In this document: one piece after another, positions 44,396 to 53,570 of the stretch | Position numbering within the stretch: position 1 is the first letter of the stretch | Layout: each line of letters starts with the position of its first letter | Made by a program: the position numbers and the translations under genes | Assembly: GCA_963989385.1 (NCBI GenBank) | Contig: OZ022502.1 | Coordinates: forward strand, 10,307,001 to 10,371,000 | Reading direction: 5' to 3' | From: Ctena decussata | Taxonomy: Eukaryota; Mollusca; Bivalvia; Lucinida; Lucinidae | Length of the DNA stretch: 64,000 nucleotides | The notes under the pieces: generated by a model | Database searches by the model: none | Told to the model about the DNA's origin: nothing | Seen by the model: only the letters and a program-made list of their open reading frames with translations

Positions 44396-44696
44396 TATGA
44401 ATGAAATTGCTCAAATTAGAAAATGGACAAGTCCATTAACAGAAGCATTTGAGGTGTTTCAATAGTTACGGCAAATAAGGTGATATGGGTACTAGAAGAC
44501 TTATGGCACTGGTTACTTACATCTTTTATTACATACGACTTTTGATCTTTACTACTATTTTACAGTTCTGCCTTTTTATGTGTAACTGCAAAATTAAGAG
44601 ATTTTACGGTAAATTACCACCCGTGAATTGTGAAGATAATTTGTAAATTATGGTCTTTGCTTAACGTAATTTTCTGAAATTTTGCAACACCATAAG

Positions 44697-44882
44697 CAAT
44701 TATTGTAAATATTCGAAACTCGGTACAAGTTCATTTTAATATTTGATGATGTGTTAAAAATAGCTTGCAGGCTGGCAAACAGTGTCAATCCTGATCAGAC
44801 TGCTCCTCTTGGAGCAGTCTGATCAGGGTCTACACTGATTGCCCAGGTACCTATGTCCTAATCTTTTGAGTAATTACAGTAA
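44697..44882. mobile_element. Family M MITE
   Basis: It has 'ggcaaacagtgtcaatcctg', then the palindrome 'cagactgctcctcttggagc' and the closing 'gatcagggtctacactgatt'. The outer TIRs are decayed. Confidence 0.75.
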
Positions 44883-45029
44883 TATGTAAATTATGATATT
44901 TTCTTACATTTTAATTTGCTGATCATCCAAGTTATGACTTAAACATTTCAAGGCTTTCATTCAAAGAAAACGCCAAGCTACTTCACAATAAAGTTTCCTT
45001 TTAAAAGGAAAGGCTTGCCGAGTTTTTAC

Positions 45030-45083
45030 TGACGTCGTTCTGCAATGTAGTAAGGACGTCGCATCGACGTCATTTTGACGTTT
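45030..45083. promoter_or_regulatory. Cluster of CRE-like GACGTC motifs
   Basis: Four ACGTC/GACGT cores occur within 54 bp: TGACGTCG (45030-45037), GGACGTCG (about 45055-45062), CGACGTCA (45065-45072) and TTGACGTT (about 45076). It lies in the 17-kb TMTC intron just beside the mariner relic. This is the pattern of a CREB/ATF-responsive element; function is inferred. Confidence 0.35.
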
Positions 45084-45199
45084 TGTGCCCGCTGAGTTAA
45101 TACCAATGGAACGGGAATTTGGAGAACTAGCGTTTGAGGACTAAACGAACGGAATTTAGCCTAATTATGCAGTTGTTGTTGTACACTTCTCGTTACAAT

Positions 45200-45780
45200 T
45201 TATTTTTTAACTAAATCCCTCTTAGGCCAGCGATTATGCAGTGTTTGGATTCCAGTTGCATGAAAAGGTTCCCCTTGCATGTCAAGAAATTCATCTACAA
45301 CCAAAATGGCGTCATAATCACTTGCAAACTGCTTCCCAGCCAATTCTTGAAAACGGTGGAAGTAATCAACAGAAATGCCTGATAACTTTTCTCGGCGATG
45401 AATCTTGATTTTCTGTCTCAGCTGCTTCAGTAATTGACCTCGCATATCCCACTATTTACCTGTCCCTAAACAGGTGGTTAACATGCAAACACTTTATGAA
45501 TCCCGAATGACTGAAGCGATCACTTTGTCAGCTGAAGGCATAGTCATTGCCTTCTTTGGAGCCATGGCGAGACGTTGTGGCATGGTTCCATAGTTTCGAG
45601 TGTTGGTTCGGTCTTGCTGAGAGAGATAGACCAGTGCCTCATCCATTGTCTCAAAACTGCCAATGAATCCCTGAGAGAGATTAAAATCTCAACGGTTCTG
45701 AAACTGTCCACTCTTTTCGTTACCTGTATCCCTACAAGAGGTTTCCAGGACAGACTATTCATGAATGGTCAAACGGTATT
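45200..45780 (-). pseudogene. Decayed mariner transposase (IS630-Tc1-mariner)
   Basis: On the minus strand three frame fragments read in order. About 45780-45670 is a weak pre-catalytic part. About 45675-45498 has a TMDEALVYL (a DETWVY-like catalytic block), then APKK and MPSADKVIASVIRDS before a stop (compare mariner PSAGKV...FWD). 45445-45200 has LLKQLRQKIKIHRREKL, then FQELAGKQF and GIQTLHNRWPKRD, the LAGQ.F...GI..LP.RW tail of mariner. A frameshift near 45665, a stop near 45496 and a deletion between HRREKL and DYFHRF show it is dead. No TIRs were located. Confidence 0.75.
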
Positions 45781-45789
45781 GTATTAGAT

Positions 45790-46200
45790 GTTGAATTGTG
45801 TATATTACATCGCTGCTTGCCATCGACATGGCCTTTACAATGAATACACGTTACTTATACACCGGCGTTACCGTATTTTGCATATATTAACACGGTCACT
45901 GTGCATACTAGCCACACACACAGAGATAGATGGGATACTTTATTTGGTAAAATGGGATGAGTGATGAGGAAAAATCTTCAGAAGCGCCTGCTAGTTGAAT
46001 TTAAACAATACATTTGAACATTGATTTTTTTCTTCTTTGACAGGGTTTCCAGTTACACAAATCTCCACACGCATCAGCGCAGTCTGATGAATCGATCCTC
46101 AGCATGACGTATTCCTGGATCATGTAGAATATGAATACTGTAAAAGAAAGACCCTGATCAGGCTGCACAGATGCATCACCTCGAGCGTGGTGTCTGCTTC
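45790..46200. other. No recognised feature; moderate CpG
   Basis: Unique intron DNA with 'gcatcagcgcagtctgatga' near 46071-46090 as a MITE scrap. Confidence 0.35.
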
Positions 46201-46206
46201 ACGTAG

Positions 46207-46623
46207 TTACATTACACAATACCCTAAGGCCTTTTTCGCCCAAACCCCGCCGTATGCTAAAAACAGCAAGCTTTTTGGAAAAGCTAATACTTGTTTGATA
46301 AGCGTCATGTGTATGGAAAGTGCCGACCGTTGGCGACAATGCGACCAAAAATAGAATGAAATTCCAGCTATTATTTTTATTAGATGCGGTAAGCCAGATA
46401 TGGATATTAATAGACAAAGTCGGACGAGTTCTCTGCTTGTTGCGATGAAACGTTCGTATTTGTGAAGAAAAACATGAACAATTGCAGTCTCAAACCGGAA
46501 CGAGCTTTCCAATCTATATGGCTTGCGGCCTTTGGGCCTCAAGCCAAAAAAAGGTATTCTTCTATGCATGAATCCAAATACACATAGCTGTTTGAGGCCA
46601 TGCCATAGAATGTTCTTGAACAT
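46207..46623 (-). CDS. Doubtful 138-residue ORF in TMTC intron
   Basis: An open frame starts MFKNILWHGLKQLC. It is basic and hydrophobic with no recognised motif. It lies in the same intron and strand as TMTC but has no splice-site pair matching TMTC phases, and another frame is open across it. The surrounding DNA has more CpG than usual. It could be a chance ORF or a remnant. Confidence 0.12.
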   Translation of the reverse strand: MFKNILWHGLKQLCVFGFMHRRIPFFGLRPKGRKPYRLESSFRFETAIVHVFLHKYERFIATSRELVRLCLLISISGLPHLIKIIAGISFYFWSHCRQRSALSIHMTLIKQVLAFPKSLLFLAYGGVWAKKALGYCVM

Positions 46624-46699
46624 TGCTTTAGGGTTGTTTATTCACACTCGGGGCTGTAAGCTGTTTACATTCAGCTATGAGATGTTTTTTTCCGTTCTG

Positions 46700-46790
46700 A
46701 AACAATCCCCAAAATCAAGATCTGTCCTATAAGATGGATCTAGACTTTGGATTGATTTAGAAGGGGAAAAACCCTGTCTTATAACCGAAG
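46700..46790. mobile_element. Family K element
   Basis: It has 'aaacaatccccaaaatcaag', 'tcctataagatggatctaga' and 'ccctgtcttataacc'. This is the cleanest K copy. Confidence 0.65.
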
Positions 46791-46974
46791 ACAATGGCAC
46801 TTTATCATATGACGTTGCATCTGAGAGTATAATAAAGCTAGTGGATTAAATATGCAAATTATGTCAAAGCATTACCCATTGACGTTCATCAACACATTGC
46901 ATTTTCTAATGGTAAAACTGTGACGTTTTAGTGCAAAATTTACTACTAAAATGTGATTTTAGAGCCATATGATA

Positions 46975-47125
46975 AAACGAATCGTGCTTTTGTGCTCCTA
47001 TATTATTGAATTTATTAAACTCGTTGGGGGAAAAACGATACGATGCTTGGCATAGCCTCGCATCTTATCTTTTTCCCCAACTCATTCAATAATTCAATAA
47101 TACATGTATGAGCACTCATGTAAGA
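46975..47125. mobile_element. Fold-back MITE (family R)
   Basis: 'attattgaatttattaaact' with cgttgggggaaaaacgatac pairs with 'atctttttccccaactcatt' and 'caataattcaataatacatg'. Single copy in the window. Confidence 0.75.
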
Positions 47126-47261
47126 TCCTCTATGTATCACAAGTAGCATCAACCTATTTGTTTTCTTTTTTCAGAGTCAACTCATATTTCAAAGGAATAA
47201 GTTATACAAAATCTTAAAGAGATAACAAGATGTCAAAAAGTTACAAATTTTGATTACTGTA

Positions 47262-47340
47262 CAAATTCTAAATATTGGGACAGAATCGTGGACCCATATC
47301 AGACTGTTCAGATCTGGATTGTTCATCAGTCCACCAGAAA
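47262..47340. repeat. Family M scrap
   Basis: 'aaattctaaatattgggaca' with 'cccatatcagactgttcaga' is a partial M element. Confidence 0.45.
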
Positions 47341-47394
47341 ATTGAATAGTAAAATTTTAATGTTAACATGTATAGGTACATTTCATTGATTTTC

Positions 47395-47605
47395 CGCCAT
47401 TTTTACAGAGGGAAACAACTTTGCTGATTTCCTCTGGATGACGAAGCCCTTCCTTAAATGGGTCTACTCTTAAAGGAAAGAATTTGCTCCTGTAGATGAG
47501 CAAATTCTTTCCTTTGATAGATCTAGTAGACTCCATTGAAAAGGGAGCAAAAAATCAAAAGGCAGAGTAGTTTCCCCTGAAAGTGTACATAATCACCTTA
47601 GTGAC
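47395..47605. mobile_element. Family G MITE, well preserved
   Basis: The left end 'gccatttttacagagggaaa' and right end 'tttcccctgaaagtgtacat' flank a palindrome 'aaaggaaagaatttgctcct' / 'gagcaaattctttcctttga'. Confidence 0.75.
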
Positions 47606-47734
47606 AGTGTCCTGATGTTTTAGATAATTAAAGCTACAAGCTGCAGAGTGACACTGAGGAACAGGGTCAAGTGCCCCATTTAAATCATAATTGGCAATGT
47701 CATTCAACTGATTGATAACACTGATAAATCTAAA

Positions 47735-48115
47735 TAGGATGGATGGATGACTTGGCTGTTTTATGTCCTTTTCAACAGCATTTCAGCCATACCAGGATGA
47801 TGAGACAAGACCTGTCCCCGTACAGGATAGCTCGCCTGCAGTGCCTTGCCCATCACATAAAAAAACTTGAACGTAAAAACTTTAACATTTTGCTAACGCC
47901 GCCGCCGCCAACTCCGCCGCTGACGCCGACACCGGGGGTAGTGCAATAGCTCTTCCTGAACTTCATTCAGGCGAGCTAAAAATGAATATGAAGGATTCTG
48001 TACAATGAAGCCTGGACATACTCTGGACGTACTCTTGCCTCCAATTAGACTCGAACCTGCAGCACCATGATCTGAAGTCGTGAGTGCTAACCACACCGAT
48101 GCTTTGTATCTCATA
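47735..48115 (-). mobile_element. tRNA-headed SINE split by a family A element
   Basis: The tail part at 47735-47804 ('ggatggatgacttggctg', 'ttcaacagcatttcagccat') matches 36745-36830. The head at about 48030-48115 reads, on the minus strand, 'ggttagcactcacgacttca' and the B box 'ggttcgagtct'. Insertion 47805-47979 separates them. Confidence 0.65.
47805..47979 (+). mobile_element. Short family A element (175 bp)
   Basis: It runs acaagacctgtccccgtaca to the hairpin cctgaacttcattcagg and cgagctaa, with a GCCGCCGCCGCC / GACGCCGACACC run. ORFs at 47743-48123 are fusions across the insertion. Confidence 0.85.
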
Positions 48116-48160
48116 GCAGCCATTTTACAAGAAATGGTGTATTAAACAGTTGAGATTCAG

Positions 48161-48412
48161 TGCCCAGATGTTCAAAACTAACGACGTCGTTAGTTCACGT
48201 TCCGTTAAAATTTCAAATATTAAATATCTCAAATACACCAATATTTTTTGTTGAAAAAATGTGAGCAGCTTTTGCAGTGCAAAAGCTTCTCACATTTTTT
48301 TTCAACAAAAAATATCAGTGCATTTGGTTACAAAGTCATAAAACTCTTAACGAGTTGACCTTTTAACAGGCTCTTTAGGCTAACGATGCTTTGAACAACT
48401 GGGCCCAGATTT
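48161..48412. mobile_element. MITE with GCCCAG.TGTTCAAA TIRs and a long hairpin
   Basis: The ends 'gtgcccagatgttcaaaact' and 'gctttgaacaactgggccc' are inverted repeats. Inside, 48237-48321 is a long hairpin ('ttttttgttgaaaaaatgtg' with its complement). CGACGTCG is included near the left end. Confidence 0.8.
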
Positions 48413-48572
48413 TTACAGACTGCATAATCAGAGTCGTATAGGTTATTCAGGGTTTATCAACTTGCTGGAGATTCTGATGAGAGTGCAAGGACATGCAAGC
48501 TGATCATAGTTTGCCATACACACATGTACGATATCTCTTCAGTCATATGTGCCATAACGCACCTTTTCATAT

Positions 48573-48809
48573 GAGCCGCAACACGAGAAAACCAACAAAG
48601 GGGTTGTGCGCCCAGCGCAGACTCAGATCAGCCTTGGCATCAGCCCAGTCTGAACAGACTCTTTGCTAAGCACTTAAAGGGTAGCTAAGAGTCTAAGCTA
48701 CCTCCAAGCGGACAGCGAAGACTCTGATCAGACTGGGCGGATGCCCAGGGTGATCTTAGTCTGTGCTGGACGCACAACCACTTTGTTGGTTTTCTCGTTT
48801 TGCGGCTCA
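48573..48809. mobile_element. GAGCC MITE, complete, TA-flanked
   Basis: It runs gagccgcaacacgagaaaac to gttttctcgttttgcggctc, with TAT/ATA context on both sides. Confidence 0.9.
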
Positions 48810-48867
48810 TATCATTTTAAAATTTCTTTAAAATATGAAAACTGTTACAGTAATGGTAAACCCGTTT

Positions 48868-49120
48868 TCAGGTACATGGTTCTACTGCCAGGGGAAGTAA
48901 CTGCCACTTTTGTTTTGCCTCCTTTTTCAGTGTGGGTCAACTTATGTTGGACAGAATTTGCTCAAAGAATTTGCTCCACTTTGAACAAAATCTTTTTTCT
49001 TGGAGTGTAGACCCCTGTTTAAAGGGCTACGTCACTCAGGGTAGCAAACAAAAAGTCATGAAAGTTGTTCCCCTTTGTAAAAATTGCAGAAAAAATATGG
49101 AGGTGTACCCATTCACCTTA
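48868..49120. mobile_element. Family G MITE
   Basis: It has 'ggtacatggttctactgcca', 'ggacagaatttgctcaaaga', then 'aaaaatatggaggtgtaccc'. The ends pair as inverted repeats. The ORFs 48741-49210 are internal. Confidence 0.65.
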
Positions 49121-49128
49121 CAAAAAAT

Positions 49129-49366
49129 GAGCCGCAACATGAGAAATCCAACAAAGTGCCATGTGCATCCAGCGCAGACTCAGATCAGCCTGGGCATCCG
49201 CCCAGTCTGATCAGAGTCTTAGCTGTCTGTATGGAGGTAGCTTAGACCCTTAGCTACCCTTTAAACACTTAGGAAAGAGTCTTATCAAACTGGGCAGATG
49301 CCCAGGCTGATCTGAGTCTTCACTCGGCGCACAACCACTTTGTTGGTTTTCTCGTGTCACGGCTCA
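49129..49366. mobile_element. GAGCC MITE, complete
   Basis: It runs gagccgcaacatgagaaatc to gttttctcgtgtcacggctc and sits 9 bp from the preceding family G element. Confidence 0.9.
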
Positions 49367-49479
49367 TATGTTTTAAAGACACAAATGATGCCCTGGTGCA
49401 GTGCCTGTCACAGGCAGTGTACATCTTTTGATTGTTCATTATCAACAAACATTATGAAGTGCAAATCTACAATTTCAAC

Positions 49480-50486
49480 AAAATTAATTTGTACGTCTGT
49501 ATAAAATGTTAATGCACTTCTGCAAACATTTGCAATTTTTGTACCAAGATAAAATGAGGCAAAACTGTACACTAAAATCATGGTGAAATGACTAAAGATT
49601 CATTCAAATTGAATTCTCCAACAAAAACAAGATACATTTTTATGATATCTAAAATGCTCTTACAAAGCCTCTTATATATGTGTCAACCCTGTGAAAAGAG
49701 TTGATTACACAAACTCTGTAAAACTGCCCTAAATGATTAAGTGGAAAAAGCCATAATTTTGTAAAACAATTTCTCTTCAACCAAAATATCACATGAACAT
49801 CTTCATCATGTCTACTATGCTCATGTGTTGAAATCTGTGAAAAGAGTTAAAAACTCTAACTCAAAACCTAAAGCAGCCAAAAAGCTACCAATAATGGCAA
49901 ATTCAAAAGGATGTCATTCTTTCAATAAATTATTCCAGCTCTATCTATCAGTAACCCACATGCACATACCTTACTATTTCCACAGCAAGTTTAACCCTTT
50001 ACGCACCAAAAGCAGAGAACAAAAATTTATGTCTGCAAAATTTTAGAAAACATTTAATCCAAGCGATATCATATTGATAGTTTGATGACCAAAGGGTAAA
50101 CAGCACAGACCCTGATGCGGTGGCTCATCATGAGCAACCTCATCAGGATCTATGCTGTTTGAAAATTCAGCTAGTTTTGTCACTGGCATTTAAAGTGTTA
50201 AAATGCATCCACTGAAATTTGTGTTAGAGTTGATTACAAGAAATCTATGCCTTAAAGTGCAAGAAACTGTACAAAAAGATTTAGTTCAAAGGGGTTATTG
50301 TCAAAATTAATTTTATCTACATCAAAAATCCATTTGCACATCTTCATTATGTCCACAATGTATGTATTTTGTTTTGACTACAATTCACAGAAACTCTATA
50401 CCCAAGAGTGTGATGGACAGACAGACAGACCGACCGACAGGCAGGGGCAAATCTTAATGCCCCCTGACTATTGTCGTGGGGGAAGA
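49480..50486 (+). mobile_element. Array element with two units, microsatellite and 3' hairpin
   Basis: Units share 'aaactctgtaaaactg.cct' and 'ttgcacatcttcattatgtc'. The microsatellite GACAGACAGACAGACCGACC (about 50416-50440) is followed by 'atgccccctgactattgtcg' and 'tggggg'. A family L MITE is inserted at 49991. The frames 49825-50570 are repeat-derived. Confidence 0.55.
49991..50201. mobile_element. Family L MITE
   Basis: It runs 'ttaaccctttacgcaccaaa' to 'tggcatttaaagtgttaa'. The palindrome arms are 'gtaaacagcacagaccctga' and 'aggatctatgctgtttg' around 'ggctcatcatgagc'. Confidence 0.8.
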
Positions 50487-50550
50487 GTGGGGGTGGGGTG
50501 GAGGGGTGGGGGAGGGAGGGGGGGGGAGAGAGAGAGGGGGGGGGGGAATA
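50479..50550 (+). repeat. G-rich tract, G-quadruplex-prone
   Basis: Runs of three to ten G separated by A, T or AGAGAG fit the G3+N1-7 pattern several times over. The duplicate copy is at 52544-52612. Confidence 0.85.
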
Positions 50551-50569
50551 AAAAGGTCCCTAATTTCTA

Positions 50570-50712
50570 ACTTTGGCAATGAGACAGAATCTTGCTCGCA
50601 AACTACGCAAACCAGGACAGCTCCTAAAAGACTACTTCTACGGAGCAGTTTGACCTAGGTCTACATTAACTATTCGGGCACACCCCAATACTTAGGTCAT
50701 TATGGTAGTTTT
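50570..50712. mobile_element. Family M fragment (copy in unit 2 at 52630-52772)
   Basis: It has 'caaactacgcaaaccaggac', 'tacggagcagtttgacctag' and 'cttaggtcattatggta', the right half of an M element. Confidence 0.55.
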
Positions 50713-51074
50713 CTCCTTTTTTGAAATCAATTTAAAGTTGATACAATAACGGCCTGGCTTTGCTCAGGAGAAAGTGCTGAGGTGGAAAACATTAATTCCG
50801 CAAACTGACACCTGCGTAATGAGAAATTTATATTTTCATCAAAGATGCTATCAAAATCAAATTTTGAAGTATGTATTTTATGAATCATTTGTATACATAA
50901 AAGTTTGAAAGTACATCAAATATGAAAGAAATCATATTGATGGCATATTAAATTGGGTTAACTTGTCCTGAAAGCCAAAGCCCACACAGTCAAGCTATTA
51001 TGTGAAAAAAATACATGTATATGAGAAATTTTTGAAGTTTCTTTTTCTGAAAGTTTATCCATAAAGATGAATAT
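50713..51074. other. No recognised feature (unit 1); repeated at 52773-53126
   Basis: AT-rich intron sequence present in both duplication units, with no ORF. Confidence 0.4.
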
Positions 51075-51310
51075 GAGCCGCGACACGAGAAAACCAACAA
51101 TGTGGTTGTGCGCCCAGTGCAGACTCAGATCAGCCTGTGCATTCGCCCAGTCGGATCAGACTCTTTGCTAAGCGTTTAAAGGGTAGCCAAGGGACTAAGC
51201 TACCTTCATGCGGACAGCGAAGACTCTGATCAGACTGGGCGGATGCCCAGGCTGATCTGAGTCTGCGCTGGATGCACAACCACATTGTTGGTTTTCTCCT
51301 GTCGTGGCTC
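51075..51310. mobile_element. GAGCC MITE, absent from the duplicate unit
   Basis: It runs gagccgcgacacgagaaaac to gttttctcctgtcgtggctc. Unit 2 has the empty site 'atgaatatgtgaaat' at about 53120-53134, where unit 1 reads atgaatat | element | atatgtaaaat. The pair supports a TA or ATAT target duplication. ORFs 51130-51500 overlap it. Confidence 0.92.
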
Positions 51311-51575
51311 ATATGTAAAATTTTGTCATAAGCAAGAAATCTGTGAAATGCTATGTTGCACCTGCATCGTGCTTCCACAGAAGCAGAGAAGAAAGTGTAT
51401 GAAAGGTTTAATGAATTTAAGTATTGAACTGAGAGCGCTGATCTTACACTCAGGTCTGATGATTGTAGGCACAATAATTATAGATAGAAATGGACATTAA
51501 ACACCAGAATAAATGTTATTTTAGACATTAAATTTTGATAAGTCAGCAGAGCATAGAATATTGGTCAAGAGTAAA

Positions 51576-51727
51576 ACAAGACCTGTCCAAATACAGGATA
51601 GCTCCCCTAACAGGGACTTGCTCATCAAATTAAAACTTTGACATTTTGCTAACGCCGATGCCGTCACCAATGCGGACGCCAAGGATAGTGTAATAGCTCT
51701 TCTTGTACATTAGTACAGGCGAGCTAA
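51576..51727 (+). mobile_element. Short family A element (unit 1)
   Basis: It runs acaagacctgtccaaataca to the hairpin TGTAC (51704-51708) / GTACA (51713-51717) and ggcgagctaa. The 3' stem sequence differs from the common CCTGAAC/GTTCAGG. Confidence 0.8.
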
Positions 51728-52140
51728 AAACTATAAGGTAAAACTTTAACATAAAAATTTCTAAGTGTGACCTTGACCTATAGGTCATGTCCAGGGGTGG
51801 GGATGGTGCTGAGTAATATTTCAGACCCCAATACGTATCATCTTACCAAATATAATTCAAACTGATACTAGGGTTAAGAAACTATGAGATCTTTAAAACC
51901 TAAATGTTAAACTGTAACATAAAATTTCTAAGTCTGTGACCTTGATCTTGCATTATAGGTCATGACAGGAGTGGGGATGCTGCTGCGTACAATTTCAGAC
52001 CATTATCTATCATCATATCAAATAAAATTCAAATCAATCTAGGGTTAAGAAACTATGAGACCTTAATAACCTTATTGTAAAACTTTAACATAATATTGCT
52101 AAGTCTGTGACCTTGACCTATAAGTCATGACCATAAGTCG
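51728..52140 (+). repeat. Family A core units (unit 1)
   Basis: Three units each have 'gaccttgacctataggtcat', 'agtggggatgctgctg' and 'gggttaagaaactatgagac'. Confidence 0.7.
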
Positions 52141-53167
52141 AGGACTAAAGGGCAAACAACATAGGTCCTGATGAGGTGGCTCATCATGAACCACCTCATC
52201 ATGAACCACCTCATGAGGATCTATGCTGTTTGAAAATTCAGCTAGTTTTGTCACTGGCATTTAAAGTGTTAAAATGCATCCACTGAAATTTGTGTTAGAG
52301 TTGATTACAAGAAATCTATGCCTTAAAGTGCAAGAAACTGTACAAAAAGATTTAGTTCAAAGGGGTTATTGTCAAAATTAATTTCATCTACATCAAAAAT
52401 CCATTTGCACATCTTCATTATGTCCACAATGTATGTATTTTGTTTGACTACAATTCACAGAAACTCTATACCCAAGAGTGTGATTGACAGACAGACAGAC
52501 CGACAGGCAGGGGCAAATCTTAATGCCCCCTGACTATTGTCGTGGGGGAAGAGTGGGGGTGGGGTGGAGGGGTGGGGGGGGGGGGGGGAAAGAGAGAGGG
52601 GGGGGGGGGAATAAAAAGGTCCCTAATTTCTAACTTTGGCAATGAGACAGAATCTTGCTCGCAAACTACGCAAACCAGGACAGCTCCTAAAAGACTACTT
52701 CTACAGAGCAGTTTCACCTAGGTCTACATTGTCTGTTCGGGCACACCCCAATACTTAGGTCATTATGGTAGTTTTCTCCTTTTTTGAAATCAATTTAAAG
52801 TTGATATAATAACGGCCTGGCTTTGCTAAGGAGAAAGTGCTGAGGCAGAAAACATTAATTCCGCAAACTGACACCTGCGTAATGAGAAATTTATATTTTC
52901 ATCAAAGATGCTATCAAAATCAAATTTTGAAGTATGTATTTTATGAATCATTTGTATACATAAAAGTTTGAAAGTACATCAAATATGAAAGAAATCATAT
53001 TGATGGCATATCAAATTGGGTTAACTTGTCCTCAATATTGAAGCCCACACAGTCAAGCTACTATGTGAAAAAATACATAGAAATTTTGGAAGTTTTTTTT
53101 CTGAAAGTTTATCCACAAAAATGAATATGTGAAATTTTTGTCTTACACAAGAACTCTGCAAAATGCT

Positions 53168-53220
53168 ATGTTGCATCTGCATTGTGCTTCCACACAATGC
53201 AGGTGCAACATAGCATTTCG
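53168..53220. repeat. Templated inverted insertion (unit 2 only)
   Basis: 'atgctatgttgcatctgcat' and tgtgcttccacac are followed by the complement 'gcaggtgcaacatagcattt'. Unit 1 has only the first arm at about 51349-51378, so the second arm was added after the duplication. Confidence 0.8.
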
Positions 53221-53405
53221 CAGAGAAAAAAGTGTATGAAAGATCTAATGAATTTGTGTATTAATCTAAGAGAGCTGATCTTACACTAGGGTCTGATGAT
53301 TGTAGGCACAATATTTAGAAATGGACATAAACACTGGGATAAATGTAATTTTAGAAGTTAAATTTGAAGAAGTCAGCAGAGCATGAAATATTGGTCAAGG
53401 GTAAA

Positions 53406-53570
53406 ACAAGATCTGTCTGCGTACAGGACAGCTCGCCTAACAGTACCTTGCTCGTCACATAAATACTTTAAAATAAAACTTTAACATTTTGCTAACACCG
53501 ATGCCGCTGCCAATGCCGATGCCAGGGATAGTTCAATAGCTCTTCTGGTACATTTCTACAGGCGAGCTAA
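53406..53570 (+). mobile_element. Short family A element (unit 2)
   Basis: It runs acaagatctgtctgcgtaca to 'ctcttctggtacatttctac' and aggcgagctaa. It is the duplicate of 51576-51727 with substitutions in both hairpins. Confidence 0.75.

Noticed and set aside
45650..45690. Apparent splice acceptor 'ttttaatctctctcag' before an ORF on the minus strand
   Set aside because: The ORF continues the mariner transposase from the other frame, so this is a frameshift in a relic and not an exon start.
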